Assembly: GCA_045605445.1 (NCBI GenBank)
Contig: JAZUPZ010000016.1
Span: forward strand, 1 to 42,077
Length of the DNA: 42,077 bases
Source of the DNA: CAZMHL01 sp045605445
GTDB lineage: Bacteria; Bacillota; Clostridia; RGIG6154
Direction of reading: 5' to 3'
Shown: positions 22,960 to 29,975 of the stretch, in pieces
How the letters are laid out: each line of letters opens with the position of its first letter
How positions within the stretch are numbered: the first letter of the stretch is position 1
Program-made: the position numbers and the translations under genes
Notes under the pieces: generated by a model
Databases searched by the model: none
The model's input: only the letters and a program-made list of their open reading frames with translations
Told to the model about the DNA's origin: nothing

Positions 22960-25721
22960 GACCGAATAAACTTATAATGTCTGCATTTGGGCCTTATGCA
23001 GGAAAAGTGACTGTTGAACTCGATAAACTTGGGCAAAACGGTCTTTATCTCATAACCGGTGATACAGGTGCAGGAAAAACCACCATATTTGATGCGATTA
23101 CTTATGCTCTTTTCGGAGAAGCAAGTGGCGACAACAGAGAAACTTCTATGTTTCGTTCAAAATATGCAGAGCCTGAAACACCAACAGAAGTTGAATTGTA
23201 TTTCACTTGCAATAATAAAGAATATTACATAAAACGAAACCCCGAATATGACCGTCCTAAATCAAGAGGTGAAGGATTTACGTCAGAAAAAGCTAATGCA
23301 GAACTTCACTTCCCTGACGGAAGAGTAGTTACAAAACTGAAAGAAGTTAATAATGCGGTTGTTGAAATTATAGGTATTGACAGAAACCAGTTTACTCAGA
23401 TTGCTATGATAGCTCAAGGTGACTTCCTTAAATTGCTGTTAGCATCTACTGATGAGCGAAAGAAAATATTCCAGAAACTTTTTAAAACACAAAGCTATTG
23501 TGTTCTGCAGGAAAAACTGAAATCAGAATCAGGAAAGCTTAGTCACGAATATGATGCAATTAAAAGTAGTATTGAGCAATATATAAACGGAATTGTATGT
23601 GATGAGGAAAATCCTTGCTTTACCGAGGTTTGCAATGCTAAGAACGGAGATTTGACCACAGAAGAAATCGTAGAGCTTTTAGAAAAACTTATATCGGACG
23701 ATGAAAAATCTGAAAAAACAATTTCAGAAGAAAAGGATAAGTTACAAAAGGAACTTGATGATATAAAGGCTCGTATTACAAAAGCAGAAGATATTCTTGC
23801 AGCGAAAACTGATCTTGAGAAAAATGAAGCAGATTTAAAATCAGAATCTGAAAAGGAAACTGCCTTAAAAGAAAAACTAAAAACTGAAGAAGAAAAGCTA
23901 CCTAAAGTCAAAGAGTTTACCGAAAAAGTAGCAGAAATAAAGGCTCTTTTACCTGATTATGATGAGCTTTCTGAAAAGAAAACTGCTTTTGATAAAAACA
24001 AGAAATTTATTGATGATAGTAGCGAAAATACGCAAAAAAAAGAAGCTGAAATAAAGACTCTTGATGAAGAAATAACTGCGCTTACAGAGGAAAGTAAATC
24101 TCTTGAAAAAATCGGTGAAGAAAAGCTGAAACTTGAAACTGGGAAGAAAAAGCAGAACGAAGAAAAAGAAAAATTAGAAAAGCTTGATAAAGATATTGAT
24201 GAATCAAAAAATCAACGCATCAAATACGAGGAAGAAACTGCTTCTTATATTCAGAAACAGAAAAATGCTGAATTATTGGATGTTGAACTGAAAGAAAAAA
24301 CAATAATTTATCTTGAAGCACAGGCAGGAATTTTAGCTGAAACTCTGGAAGTAAATAAACCTTGTCCTGTATGTGGTTCTACTATCCATCCTCAGATAGC
24401 AACAAAACCTGTTGATGTACCTACCAAAGAAGAACTTGATAATCTGCAGGATAGGTTGAATGATGCCAACGAAGTCGCAAATAATGCAAGAGCTGAAGCC
24501 GGTAAATTGAAAGGTGCATCAGACGAAAAAGAAGAAAGTGTAAAAAAAGAAATATCATCACTTTTAGGTAATGTATCATTTGATGATGCTAAATCCGTTA
24601 TTGCAGCAAGAGTATCAGACATAGATTCTTTAGTGGATGAACTTGATAAAAAGCTGAATGAAGCCCAGGCTAAAATCGAACGCAAAGAAGAACTTGATGA
24701 GCTTATACCTGAAAAGTCCTCTGCTCTTGAAAATGCAAAGGAAGAACTAAGCAAACTTAAGGATGATGTTAAAGCAAAAACTGTCGAAAATGAAACCTTA
24801 GAAAAACGCATTGCGGAGCTTACAAAGAAACTTACCTTTGAAACAAAAATTGAGGCTGAAAATCAAATAACTGCTTTGAAAAAAGAAGCCGAAGAAATTC
24901 AAAAAGCTTATGATGATGCGCTGAAGGATGTAAATGACAACAAAGAAAAACTCGTATCTCTTAAATCAGCCAAAGAAGAAATTTTGAAGCGTATAGGCAG
25001 CGGTACTGATGTTGGTTTAGAAAAAGAGAAAGAAAACAAGCAACTGTTAGAGGAAAAACAATCAGAACTTGATGATAAATCAAAAACAGTACATAGTCGT
25101 AAAACCTCTAACCAATCATCACTTGATAACATTCTTAAAAAGCTTGATGAAATCAAAGCTGTTGAAGAAAAGTGGACATGGATGAAAGCACTTTCTAATA
25201 CTGCCAACGGTAATCTAAGCGGCAAAGAAAAGGTTATGCTTGAAACTTATATTCAGATGACTTACTTTGACAGAATTATTAACCGTGCCAATACAAGATT
25301 TATGGTTATGTCAGGCGGTCAGTATGAGTTAAAACGCAGAAAAGAAGCCGAAAACAATCGAAGCCAAAGCGGTCTTGAACTTGATGTTATTGACCACTAC
25401 AACGGAACACAGCGAAGCGTAAAAACTCTTTCCGGTGGTGAATCATTTAAAGCATCGCTTTCTCTTGCTCTTGGTCTATCCGATGAAATTCAGTCATCTG
25501 CAGGCGGAATCAAGCTTGATACAATGTTTGTTGACGAAGGCTTTGGTTCTTTGGATGATGAATCATTGGCACAGGCAATTAAAGCACTCTCTTCTCTTGC
25601 CGAAGGTAACAGACTTGTCGGAATCATTTCTCATGTAAGCGAACTTAAAGACAAAATAGATAAGCAGATAGTTGTAAAGAAAGAAAAAACAGGCGGAAGT
25701 AGCATATCAATTTTAGTATAA
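22956..25721 (+). CDS. sbcC: Exonuclease subunit SbcC (Rad50-like SMC ATPase)
   Basis: SMC-type ATPase partner of SbcD. Walker A GDTGAGKTT at residues 35-43, Q-loop region IAQGDFLKLL, two long charged coiled coils rich in Glu/Lys, a zinc hook CPVCGS at about 470 between them, signature LSGGESFKASL near 825, and Walker B LDTMFVDEGFGSLDD near 854. 921 residues, a little shorter than E. coli SbcC (1048, recalled), with the difference in the coiled coils. ATG 22956 is preferred over 22941 because GGAGGG lies between the two and the start overlaps the sbcD stop. Confidence 0.96.
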   Translation: MRPNKLIMSAFGPYAGKVTVELDKLGQNGLYLITGDTGAGKTTIFDAITYALFGEASGDNRETSMFRSKYAEPETPTEVELYFTCNNKEYYIKRNPEYDRPKSRGEGFTSEKANAELHFPDGRVVTKLKEVNNAVVEIIGIDRNQFTQIAMIAQGDFLKLLLASTDERKKIFQKLFKTQSYCVLQEKLKSESGKLSHEYDAIKSSIEQYINGIVCDEENPCFTEVCNAKNGDLTTEEIVELLEKLISDDEKSEKTISEEKDKLQKELDDIKARITKAEDILAAKTDLEKNEADLKSESEKETALKEKLKTEEEKLPKVKEFTEKVAEIKALLPDYDELSEKKTAFDKNKKFIDDSSENTQKKEAEIKTLDEEITALTEESKSLEKIGEEKLKLETGKKKQNEEKEKLEKLDKDIDESKNQRIKYEEETASYIQKQKNAELLDVELKEKTIIYLEAQAGILAETLEVNKPCPVCGSTIHPQIATKPVDVPTKEELDNLQDRLNDANEVANNARAEAGKLKGASDEKEESVKKEISSLLGNVSFDDAKSVIAARVSDIDSLVDELDKKLNEAQAKIERKEELDELIPEKSSALENAKEELSKLKDDVKAKTVENETLEKRIAELTKKLTFETKIEAENQITALKKEAEEIQKAYDDALKDVNDNKEKLVSLKSAKEEILKRIGSGTDVGLEKEKENKQLLEEKQSELDDKSKTVHSRKTSNQSSLDNILKKLDEIKAVEEKWTWMKALSNTANGNLSGKEKVMLETYIQMTYFDRIINRANTRFMVMSGGQYELKRRKEAENNRSQSGLELDVIDHYNGTQRSVKTLSGGESFKASLSLALGLSDEIQSSAGGIKLDTMFVDEGFGSLDDESLAQAIKALSSLAEGNRLVGIISHVSELKDKIDKQIVVKKEKTGGSSISILV

Positions 25722-25764
25722 CTAAAAAAAGGTGCTTGAAATAAGTGCCTTTTCGACAGTCTGT

Positions 25765-25798
25765 AACCCCCTGAAACAATTGTTCCAGGGGGTTTTTT
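25765..25798 (+). terminator. Intrinsic terminator after sbcC
   Basis: AACCCCCTG / CAGGGGGTT, 9 bp, continued by four more pairs after one mismatch, then six T. The tetR stop codon on the other strand sits at the end of the T tract, so the hairpin ends both converging units, but only the plus strand has the T run. Confidence 0.9.
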
Positions 25799-26318
25799 AT
25801 CTCCCTTTGTATTCCATAGTAATTATATTTGCCATTTCCTCCGGAGACTCTTTACATCCTGCTGCGAGCCATTTTTTAATTATAGCATTAAGTCCACTCT
25901 TGAAAAATTCAATATGGTATTCAAGGTTTTTGTTTCCGAAATCCTTTTCGGCACGGACTTCGTCATAAATTAAAATACGATTCTGATTATCGTAACCAAG
26001 CTTAAAGTATGTTTTGTAAAACAACTGATTTTCTTTCATATGTCTGAACATTTTAACTGCCCCGAAATTTTCATTTTCTTCTGTATAATTGTTTTGAAAG
26101 TTGGAACTGAAATCATTTTCAAGCTTATCCCTTAATTTATCCGCCAGGTCGTAAATATCAAAATAGTTTGCATAAAATGTACTGCGGTTCAGTCCTGCAT
26201 TTTTGCAAATGTCTGAAATTGAAATTTCATTTATTTCTTTTGTCTGGAGAAGGGTTATAAATGTCTTTTCGATTTTTTCAACAGATTCTCTTTTCCTTTT
26301 GTTGTTCTTTACGTTCAT
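25797..26318 (-). CDS. TetR/AcrR-family transcriptional regulator
   Basis: A 173-residue repressor-type protein. The N-terminal TetR helix-turn-helix is clear at about residues 15-60 (TFITLLQTKEINEISISDICKNAGLNRSTFYANYFDIYDL). The C-terminal ligand domain resembles the TetR_C group often found in Firmicutes, with no identifiable ligand. The start has GAGG seven bases upstream. It is divergent from two small genes, and palindromes in the shared 129-bp region suggest it controls both itself and them (inference). Confidence 0.88.
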   Translation of the reverse strand: MNVKNNKRKRESVEKIEKTFITLLQTKEINEISISDICKNAGLNRSTFYANYFDIYDLADKLRDKLENDFSSNFQNNYTEENENFGAVKMFRHMKENQLFYKTYFKLGYDNQNRILIYDEVRAEKDFGNKNLEYHIEFFKSGLNAIIKKWLAAGCKESPEEMANIITMEYKGR

Positions 26319-26340
26319 ATAAATACCTCGTTTATTATTC

Positions 26341-26352
26341 CAACAGATGTTG
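26341..26352. promoter_or_regulatory. Candidate TetR operator 1
   Basis: CAACA GA TGTTG, an inverted repeat in the tetR leader. It shares the CAAC...GTTG half-sites with the second site at 26411. Confidence 0.4.
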
Positions 26353-26364
26353 TAAAATTGATGG

Positions 26365-26393
26365 TTGTTTTTTTATTCTTAATAAATTATACT
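26365..26393 (+). promoter_or_regulatory. Promoter of the small membrane-protein gene pair
   Basis: TTGTTT, a 17-bp spacer, TATACT. Its -10 overlaps the -10 of the opposing tetR promoter. Confidence 0.5.
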
Positions 26394-26414
26394 TTAAATG
26401 TATTAAAAATACAA
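26386..26414 (-). promoter_or_regulatory. Promoter of tetR
   Basis: On the minus strand: TTGTAT, a 17-bp spacer, TATAAT. The -35 is overlapped by the palindrome at 26411-26421. Confidence 0.5.
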
Positions 26415-26421
26415 CTGTTGT
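26411..26421. promoter_or_regulatory. Candidate TetR operator 2
   Basis: ACAAC T GTTGT, a perfect palindrome. It overlaps the tetR -35 and lies just past the predicted start of the opposing transcript, a good place for repression of both. Confidence 0.45.
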
Positions 26422-26447
26422 TTTAATGAAAAATGGAGGTATGTAAA

Positions 26448-26816
26448 ATGAAAAAAAGCAGTTTTGTTGCAATGATGCTTGGAACGGTGAGTATGGTGTT
26501 TTTTTCACTGGGAATGTGCATGGCTCTCTTGCCGGAGTGGAATGCCTTTAAGCAGGGCGTAATTTTTGGCACTATAGGTCTTGTTCTAGGACTTATAACC
26601 GTTTTTGTATGGAGAAAAATGGAAAACAAAGCACCGATAAAAATAAATGGCAGAGCAGTTTTGTTTTCACTTATTGGCGTCGTTGGCGCACTTACTTTAG
26701 GCGTTGGAATGTGCTTTTGCATAGTTTGGGAAAACATTGTTTTGGGTACAGTAATAGGCCTTATTGGAATTTTGCTGTTACTTTCCCTTGTTCCAATCAC
26801 CAAGGGTATTAAATAA
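26448..26816 (+). CDS. Small four-helix membrane protein
   Basis: 122 residues with four hydrophobic segments (about 6-26, 36-54, 66-88 and 92-112) separated by short basic loops such as WRKMENKAPIKI. GMCMALLPEWNAFKQG between helices 1 and 2 is distinctive. I believe similar proteins occur beside TetR genes in other gut Clostridia, but I know no function. ATG 26448 follows GGAGGT by seven bases; the ATG at 26433 precedes that site and is rejected. First gene of a pair controlled, by inference, by the divergent TetR. Confidence 0.75.
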   Translation: MKKSSFVAMMLGTVSMVFFSLGMCMALLPEWNAFKQGVIFGTIGLVLGLITVFVWRKMENKAPIKINGRAVLFSLIGVVGALTLGVGMCFCIVWENIVLGTVIGLIGILLLLSLVPITKGIK

Positions 26817-26829
26817 AGAGGAGTGTAAA

Positions 26830-27051
26830 ATGTCTAAATCAAAATTAGTAAAAACGAATGAAAAAATTATAGAGGGCGTTAAGGATAGTTATAAAAAAAT
26901 CGAGGATACTGTGTTAGATGCTTATAAAAAGATTGAAAAAACAGTTACAGATGGTTATGGGAAAGTAGAGGACGCATTTGTTGATAAGTACCTTAGAAAA
27001 GATGGTGAAACGATAGAAGAGGCAAAGAAAAGATTGAAAAAAGAAATTTAA
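26830..27051 (+). CDS. Short amphipathic-helix protein with three 11-residue repeats
   Basis: 73 residues, entirely helical and highly charged, with no signal or membrane segment. The centre is three consecutive 11-mers, VKDSYKKIEDT, VLDAYKKIEKT and VTDGYGKVEDA, followed by FVDKYL. Such 11-mer repeats form helices that lie on membrane or particle surfaces (apolipoproteins, synuclein, phasin- and LEA-like proteins). Starts 13 bases after the membrane-protein gene with AGAGGAG upstream; the longer frame from 26764 overlaps that gene and is rejected. A membrane-associated partner of the upstream protein is inferred. Confidence 0.75.
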   Translation: MSKSKLVKTNEKIIEGVKDSYKKIEDTVLDAYKKIEKTVTDGYGKVEDAFVDKYLRKDGETIEEAKKRLKKEI

Positions 27052-27055
27052 TTCC

Positions 27056-27090
27056 CTAAAAGCGGAAACTTTTTAGTTTCTGCTTTTAAT
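27056..27090 (+). terminator. Hairpin after the 11-mer repeat gene
   Basis: About 13 pairs (one G-U), AAAAGCGGAAACT paired with AGTTTCTGCTTTT, with a TTTT loop. The T tract after it is short and mixed (TTTTAATATTT), so efficiency is uncertain. Confidence 0.7.
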
Positions 27091-27104
27091 ATTTAAAAGA
27101 AATA

Positions 27105-27133
27105 TTGAAATAACTACGGATTTGTGTTACAAT
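27105..27133 (+). promoter_or_regulatory. Sigma-A-type promoter of the cysteine-synthase gene
   Basis: TTGAAA, a 17-bp spacer, TACAAT. A palindrome GGTT GATT AACC (27139-27150) covers the predicted transcription start and could be an operator. Confidence 0.65.
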
Positions 27134-27210
27134 TTATGGGTTGATTAACCAATTTTGGAAAATCTAATATAACAATAATGACAGATTCAATTTCCAAAAG
27201 GAGGTATGTA

Positions 27211-28140
27211 ATGGTTTTAAATAATATTTTGGAAGCTCTGGGGAATACTCCAATGGTCGCACTTTCGAGAATGAGCGATAAAGACAGTGCCCGTATTCTT
27301 GTGAAATTTGAGGGGCTTAATGTTGGTGGTTCCATAAAAACACGAACAGCTTATAATATGATACTTGAAGCTGAAAAAGCCGGAAAAATAAATAAGAACA
27401 CAATAATCGTTGAACCCACAAGCGGAAATCAGGGGATAGGTCTTGCTCTGGTCGGCGCAGTAAGAGGCTATAAAACAAAAATAATTATGCCTGATTCTGT
27501 AAGCGAAGAGAGAAGAAAACTTGTTAACCATTACGGTGCAGAGGTTATTTTAATTCACGATGCAGGAAATATAGGAGAATGTATTGAAGAATGTCTACAA
27601 ACTGCGCTTAAAATGCAGGCGGAAAATCCAAATGTGTTTGTTCCTCAGCAATTTGAAAATCCTGCAAATCCTGCAGTTCAGAGAAGTGTAACAGGTGTTG
27701 AAATACTTAATCAGGTAAATGGACCTATTCACGGATTTTGTTCAGGGATAGGTACCGGCGGAACAATTACCGGTATAGGGGAAGTGCTTAAAGAGCAAAA
27801 TCCGGATATAACTATCTGGGCTGTTGAACCTGAGGATGCCGCTATTCTTTCAGGAGGTTCAATAGGAACTCATCTTCAGATGGGAATTGGCGACGGTCTT
27901 ATTCCGCCCATACTTAATCAGAATATTTACAGCGATATTTGTATTATAAAAGATGAAGAAGCAATTCAAACCGCAAAAGATCTTGCTTCTAAAGAAGGAA
28001 TAATGTGCGGAATATCAAGCGGAACAAATGTTGCGGCTGCAATTAAGCTTGCCAAAAAGCTTGGAAAAGGAAAAACGGTAGTAACTGTGCTTCCTGATAC
28101 GGCGGAAAGATATTTTTCAACTCCGCTTTTTGAAAAATAA
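27211..28140 (+). CDS. Cysteine synthase-like PLP enzyme (OASS/CBS family)
   Basis: A PLP-dependent enzyme of the CysK/cystathionine-beta-synthase fold, which adds a nucleophile such as sulfide to an activated serine. Schiff-base lysine K43 lies in GGSIKTRTAYNMI; the substrate loop is EPTSGNQGIGLA; the PLP-phosphate loop is GTGGTITG; C-terminal GISSGTNVAAA is normal. 309 residues fits CysK. Two motif differences are notable: KTR where CysK usually has KDR, and SGNQG where it has SGNTG. These may mark a clade with another acceptor, so the symbol is left blank. ATG 27211 is preceded by AAAGGAGG. Own promoter; the thiamine promoter follows immediately. Confidence 0.88.
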   Translation: MVLNNILEALGNTPMVALSRMSDKDSARILVKFEGLNVGGSIKTRTAYNMILEAEKAGKINKNTIIVEPTSGNQGIGLALVGAVRGYKTKIIMPDSVSEERRKLVNHYGAEVILIHDAGNIGECIEECLQTALKMQAENPNVFVPQQFENPANPAVQRSVTGVEILNQVNGPIHGFCSGIGTGGTITGIGEVLKEQNPDITIWAVEPEDAAILSGGSIGTHLQMGIGDGLIPPILNQNIYSDICIIKDEEAIQTAKDLASKEGIMCGISSGTNVAAAIKLAKKLGKGKTVVTVLPDTAERYFSTPLFEK

Positions 28141-28143
28141 CTG

Positions 28144-28172
28144 TTGCATTTTTGCAAAAGATGTTGTATAAT
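28144..28172 (+). promoter_or_regulatory. Promoter of the thiamine operon
   Basis: TTGCAT, a 17-bp spacer, TATAAT, starting three bases after the cysteine-synthase stop. Transcription would begin near 28180, just ahead of the riboswitch. Confidence 0.75.
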
Positions 28173-28184
28173 ACGAAAAAATGA

Positions 28185-28288
28185 ATATGGAATTGTGTAG
28201 GGGAGCTTGTACTGCAGGCTGAGAGGAAGTAATCAAACTTCGACCCTTTAACCTGATGCGGGTAATGCCGCCGTAGGAAGTCATAGTT
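28185..28288 (+). promoter_or_regulatory. TPP riboswitch aptamer (Thi-box)
   Basis: All conserved blocks occur in order: GGGGAGC (28200), GCTGAGAGG (28218), a P3a hairpin GAAGT-6nt-ACTTC (28226-28241), CGACCC, AACCTGAT, GGGTAATGCC and CGTAGGAAG (28272). It binds thiamine pyrophosphate; ligand binding favours the terminator immediately downstream, switching off the thi operon. The aptamer is complete. Confidence 0.96.
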
Positions 28289-28295
28289 TGCTTTT

Positions 28296-28328
28296 AACGG
28301 ATAGTCCATCAGGATTATCCGTTTTTTT
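28296..28328 (+). terminator. Riboswitch expression-platform terminator
   Basis: A 12-bp stem, AACGGATA plus GTCC paired with GGAT plus TATCCGTT (one G-U), a 4-nt loop ATCA, and seven T. It lies directly after the TPP aptamer and before the first possible start codon. Confidence 0.93.
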
Positions 28329-28352
28329 ATTTTACCAAGAAAGGAGGTTAAA

Positions 28353-28478
28353 CAATGGCAGGGGAGCGCCTGACATTGTGTTATTTGCGATGGGAACCCG
28401 TGTTTCGGGGTGAGAGGAAACAATTAAGTTTCGACCGGCAAGGCTTTGCTTTGTATCAAATACGAAACGAGGAAGAAT
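28353..28478 (+). promoter_or_regulatory. Second, half TPP-aptamer-like leader element covering the thiW ribosome binding site
   Basis: Between the terminator and thiW lies structured sequence sharing GGGGAGC (28361) and TGAGAGGAA...TTCGACC (28411-28436) with the riboswitch upstream. A P3-like stem CCCG/CGGG (28397-28409) precedes TGAGA. The P3a hairpin is GAAAC-AATTAA-GTTTC (28417-28432), with paired base changes relative to GAAGT-AATCAA-ACTTC upstream. TTGC (28385) can pair with GCAA (28438) to close the unit. The AACCTGAT and GG-TAATGCC blocks that bind the pyrophosphate are absent. A hairpin CTTTG-c-TTTGTAT / ATACGAA-a-CGAGG (28444-28472) covers the thiW ribosome binding site GAGGA. It may be a decayed tandem riboswitch or a variant with another ligand. 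Confidence 0.6.
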
Positions 28479-28480
28479 AG
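28355..28480 (+). CDS. Possible 41-codon leader ORF ahead of thiW
   Basis: An ATG with a very good AAAGGAGG site eight bases upstream opens a 41-codon frame ending in TAG directly before the thiW ATG. The predicted peptide (MAGERLTLCYLRWEPVFRG...) is rich in Arg and Trp and resembles no family I know. The same DNA forms the second aptamer-like element, and the start codon lies in a CAATG/CATTG hairpin. It may be translated so that ribosomes open the structure over the thiW site, or it may be a relic of a gene start. Low confidence as a functional protein. Confidence 0.3.
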   Translation: MAGERLTLCYLRWEPVFRGERKQLSFDRQGFALYQIRNEEE

Positions 28481-29197
28481 ATGAAAAAACAAAAAGAAAT
28501 TTTAAAAATGGCAGTTCTTTCAATGCTTGTTGCGCTGGGGGTAGTCATTTCTCCCATTTTAAGATTTGAAGGAATGTGTCCTATGGCGCATTTTATCAAC
28601 ATACTCTGCTCGGTGCTGCTCGGACCGTGGTACTCTCTTCTGTGCGCAACTCTGATAGGAATAATCAGAATGGCAATAATGGGAATTCCGCCCATTGCTC
28701 TGACAGGTGCAATATTCGGAGCTTTCTTGTCAGGCGTGTTTTACAGGGCGTCAAAAGGTAAAATTTTATTTGCTGTGTTGGGTGAAATAATAGGAACCGG
28801 CATTATAGGTGCCATACTTTCTTATCCGGTAATGACTGTATTCTGGGGGAAAGAAGGGTTGAGTTGGTTGTTTTATGTTCCTTCTTTTATTTGCGGAACT
28901 CTTATCGGCGGAAGCTTTGCCTTCGTATTTTTAAGAAAACTTTCAGATTCGGGAACTCTTACACGTTTTCAGAATTTGCTTAATGTTAAGAGCTATAATG
29001 ATAAAAGCGGCGTTGTCAGCAACGGCGTATCAATTGCCGCTTTGGGTGTTATTTCTTTTCTTGTAATTGAAATTCTAACGGGAATATTTAATATGAATTC
29101 ACCTGTATGGTCATACGTTTCTTTTGGTGTTCTTCTGGCTTTTATATTGATGTCAATAACTTATTTATTATTAAGGAGAACGCAACGTGATAAGTAG
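28481..29197 (+). CDS. thiW: ThiW, thiazole-uptake S-component of an ECF transporter
   Basis: A 238-residue integral membrane protein with about six helices, of the ThiW family found after TPP riboswitches. The N-terminal EILKMAVLSMLVALGVVISPILRFEGMCPMAHFINI contains the Ala-Val-rich first helix and the PMAHFINI-type block that I associate with ThiW. S-components bind the vitamin precursor and dock on a shared EcfAAT module; ThiW is predicted to import hydroxyethylthiazole. The ribosome binding site GAGGA lies in a predicted hairpin. The 3' end overlaps thiM by 11 bases. ThiW beside ThiM is a common pairing that supports the thiazole assignment. Confidence 0.9.
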   Translation: MKKQKEILKMAVLSMLVALGVVISPILRFEGMCPMAHFINILCSVLLGPWYSLLCATLIGIIRMAIMGIPPIALTGAIFGAFLSGVFYRASKGKILFAVLGEIIGTGIIGAILSYPVMTVFWGKEGLSWLFYVPSFICGTLIGGSFAFVFLRKLSDSGTLTRFQNLLNVKSYNDKSGVVSNGVSIAALGVISFLVIEILTGIFNMNSPVWSYVSFGVLLAFILMSITYLLLRRTQRDK

Positions 29198-29975
29198 AAT
29201 ACGGGAAACAAAACCTCTTATTCATTGCATAACAAATCCTATTTCAATAAATCAGTGCGCTAATGCAATTCTTGCTTTGGGTGCCCGGCCTGTAATGGCA
29301 GAGCACCCGGAAGAGGTAAGTGAAATTACACTTACCTCAGAGGCATTGTTGCTTAACCTTGGTAATATAACAGATGTAAGAATGGATTCTATGAGGCTTT
29401 CTGCAAAAACTGCAAATGAAAACGGTATTCCTTTTGTGATTGATCTGGTTGGAGTGGCGTGCTCTGATTTAAGAAGAAAGTTTGCAATTGAAATCATAAA
29501 ACTATATCATCCTTCGGTAATAAAAGGAAACTACTCTGAAATAAATGCTTTGTATGATTTTGAATACAAGGCCAAGGGGGTTGATTCTGAAACAAAGGAT
29601 AAAAATTTTATAAGCAAAATTGCAATTGAAATTTCAAAAACGTACAAAGCGGTTGTTGTGGCAAGCGGAGAAACAGATGTTGTTACTGACGGCATAAAAA
29701 CAGTATACGTTAAAAACGGTTCAAAGCAGCTGGCGCAGATTACAGGAACAGGATGTATGCTTGGTGCCTTGTGTGCCTGCTTTATGGCTGTGGGAAGTAT
29801 TACAGATGCAGTTCCGGAGGCTTGCATTACTCTCGGAATTTGCGGAGAACAGGCAAATTCTGACAAGGGAAGCGGAAGCTTTAGTATAAAACTGCTTGAT
29901 AATCTGTCTTTGATATCGGATAAGGATATTAAAAAACATCAGAGAACGGAGGTTTTTAAAGTTGAAGAAATTTAA
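29187..29975 (+). CDS. thiM: Hydroxyethylthiazole kinase
   Basis: Phosphorylates hydroxyethylthiazole for thiamine salvage. Conserved blocks: PLIHCITNPISINQCANAILALGARPVMAEHPEE at the N-terminus, GVACSDLRR, IKGNYSEI, and the kinase anion-hole/catalytic loop ITGTGCMLGALCACF near the C-terminal third. 262 residues is normal. GTG start with AAGGAGA upstream, overlapping the end of thiW. Confidence 0.96.
   Translation: MISRIRETKPLIHCITNPISINQCANAILALGARPVMAEHPEEVSEITLTSEALLLNLGNITDVRMDSMRLSAKTANENGIPFVIDLVGVACSDLRRKFAIEIIKLYHPSVIKGNYSEINALYDFEYKAKGVDSETKDKNFISKIAIEISKTYKAVVVASGETDVVTDGIKTVYVKNGSKQLAQITGTGCMLGALCACFMAVGSITDAVPEACITLGICGEQANSDKGSGSFSIKLLDNLSLISDKDIKKHQRTEVFKVEEI

Noticed and set aside
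24392..24811. Ser/Leu/Phe-rich minus-strand frames opposite sbcC
   Set aside because: Antisense of the Glu/Lys/Asp coiled coil always reads as Ser/Leu/Phe; no gene signals.
21820..25721. sbcDC as a recently transferred defence island
   Set aside because: Both genes are complete housekeeping repair genes with an ordinary promoter and terminator; no mobile or toxin genes adjoin.
26764..26829. Longer start of the 11-mer repeat protein
   Set aside because: It would overlap the upstream gene in another frame; AGAGGAG directly precedes the ATG at 26830.
28144..28157. TTGCA/TGCAA hairpin as a terminator of the cysteine-synthase gene
   Set aside because: Only five pairs and no T tract; it forms part of the thi promoter.
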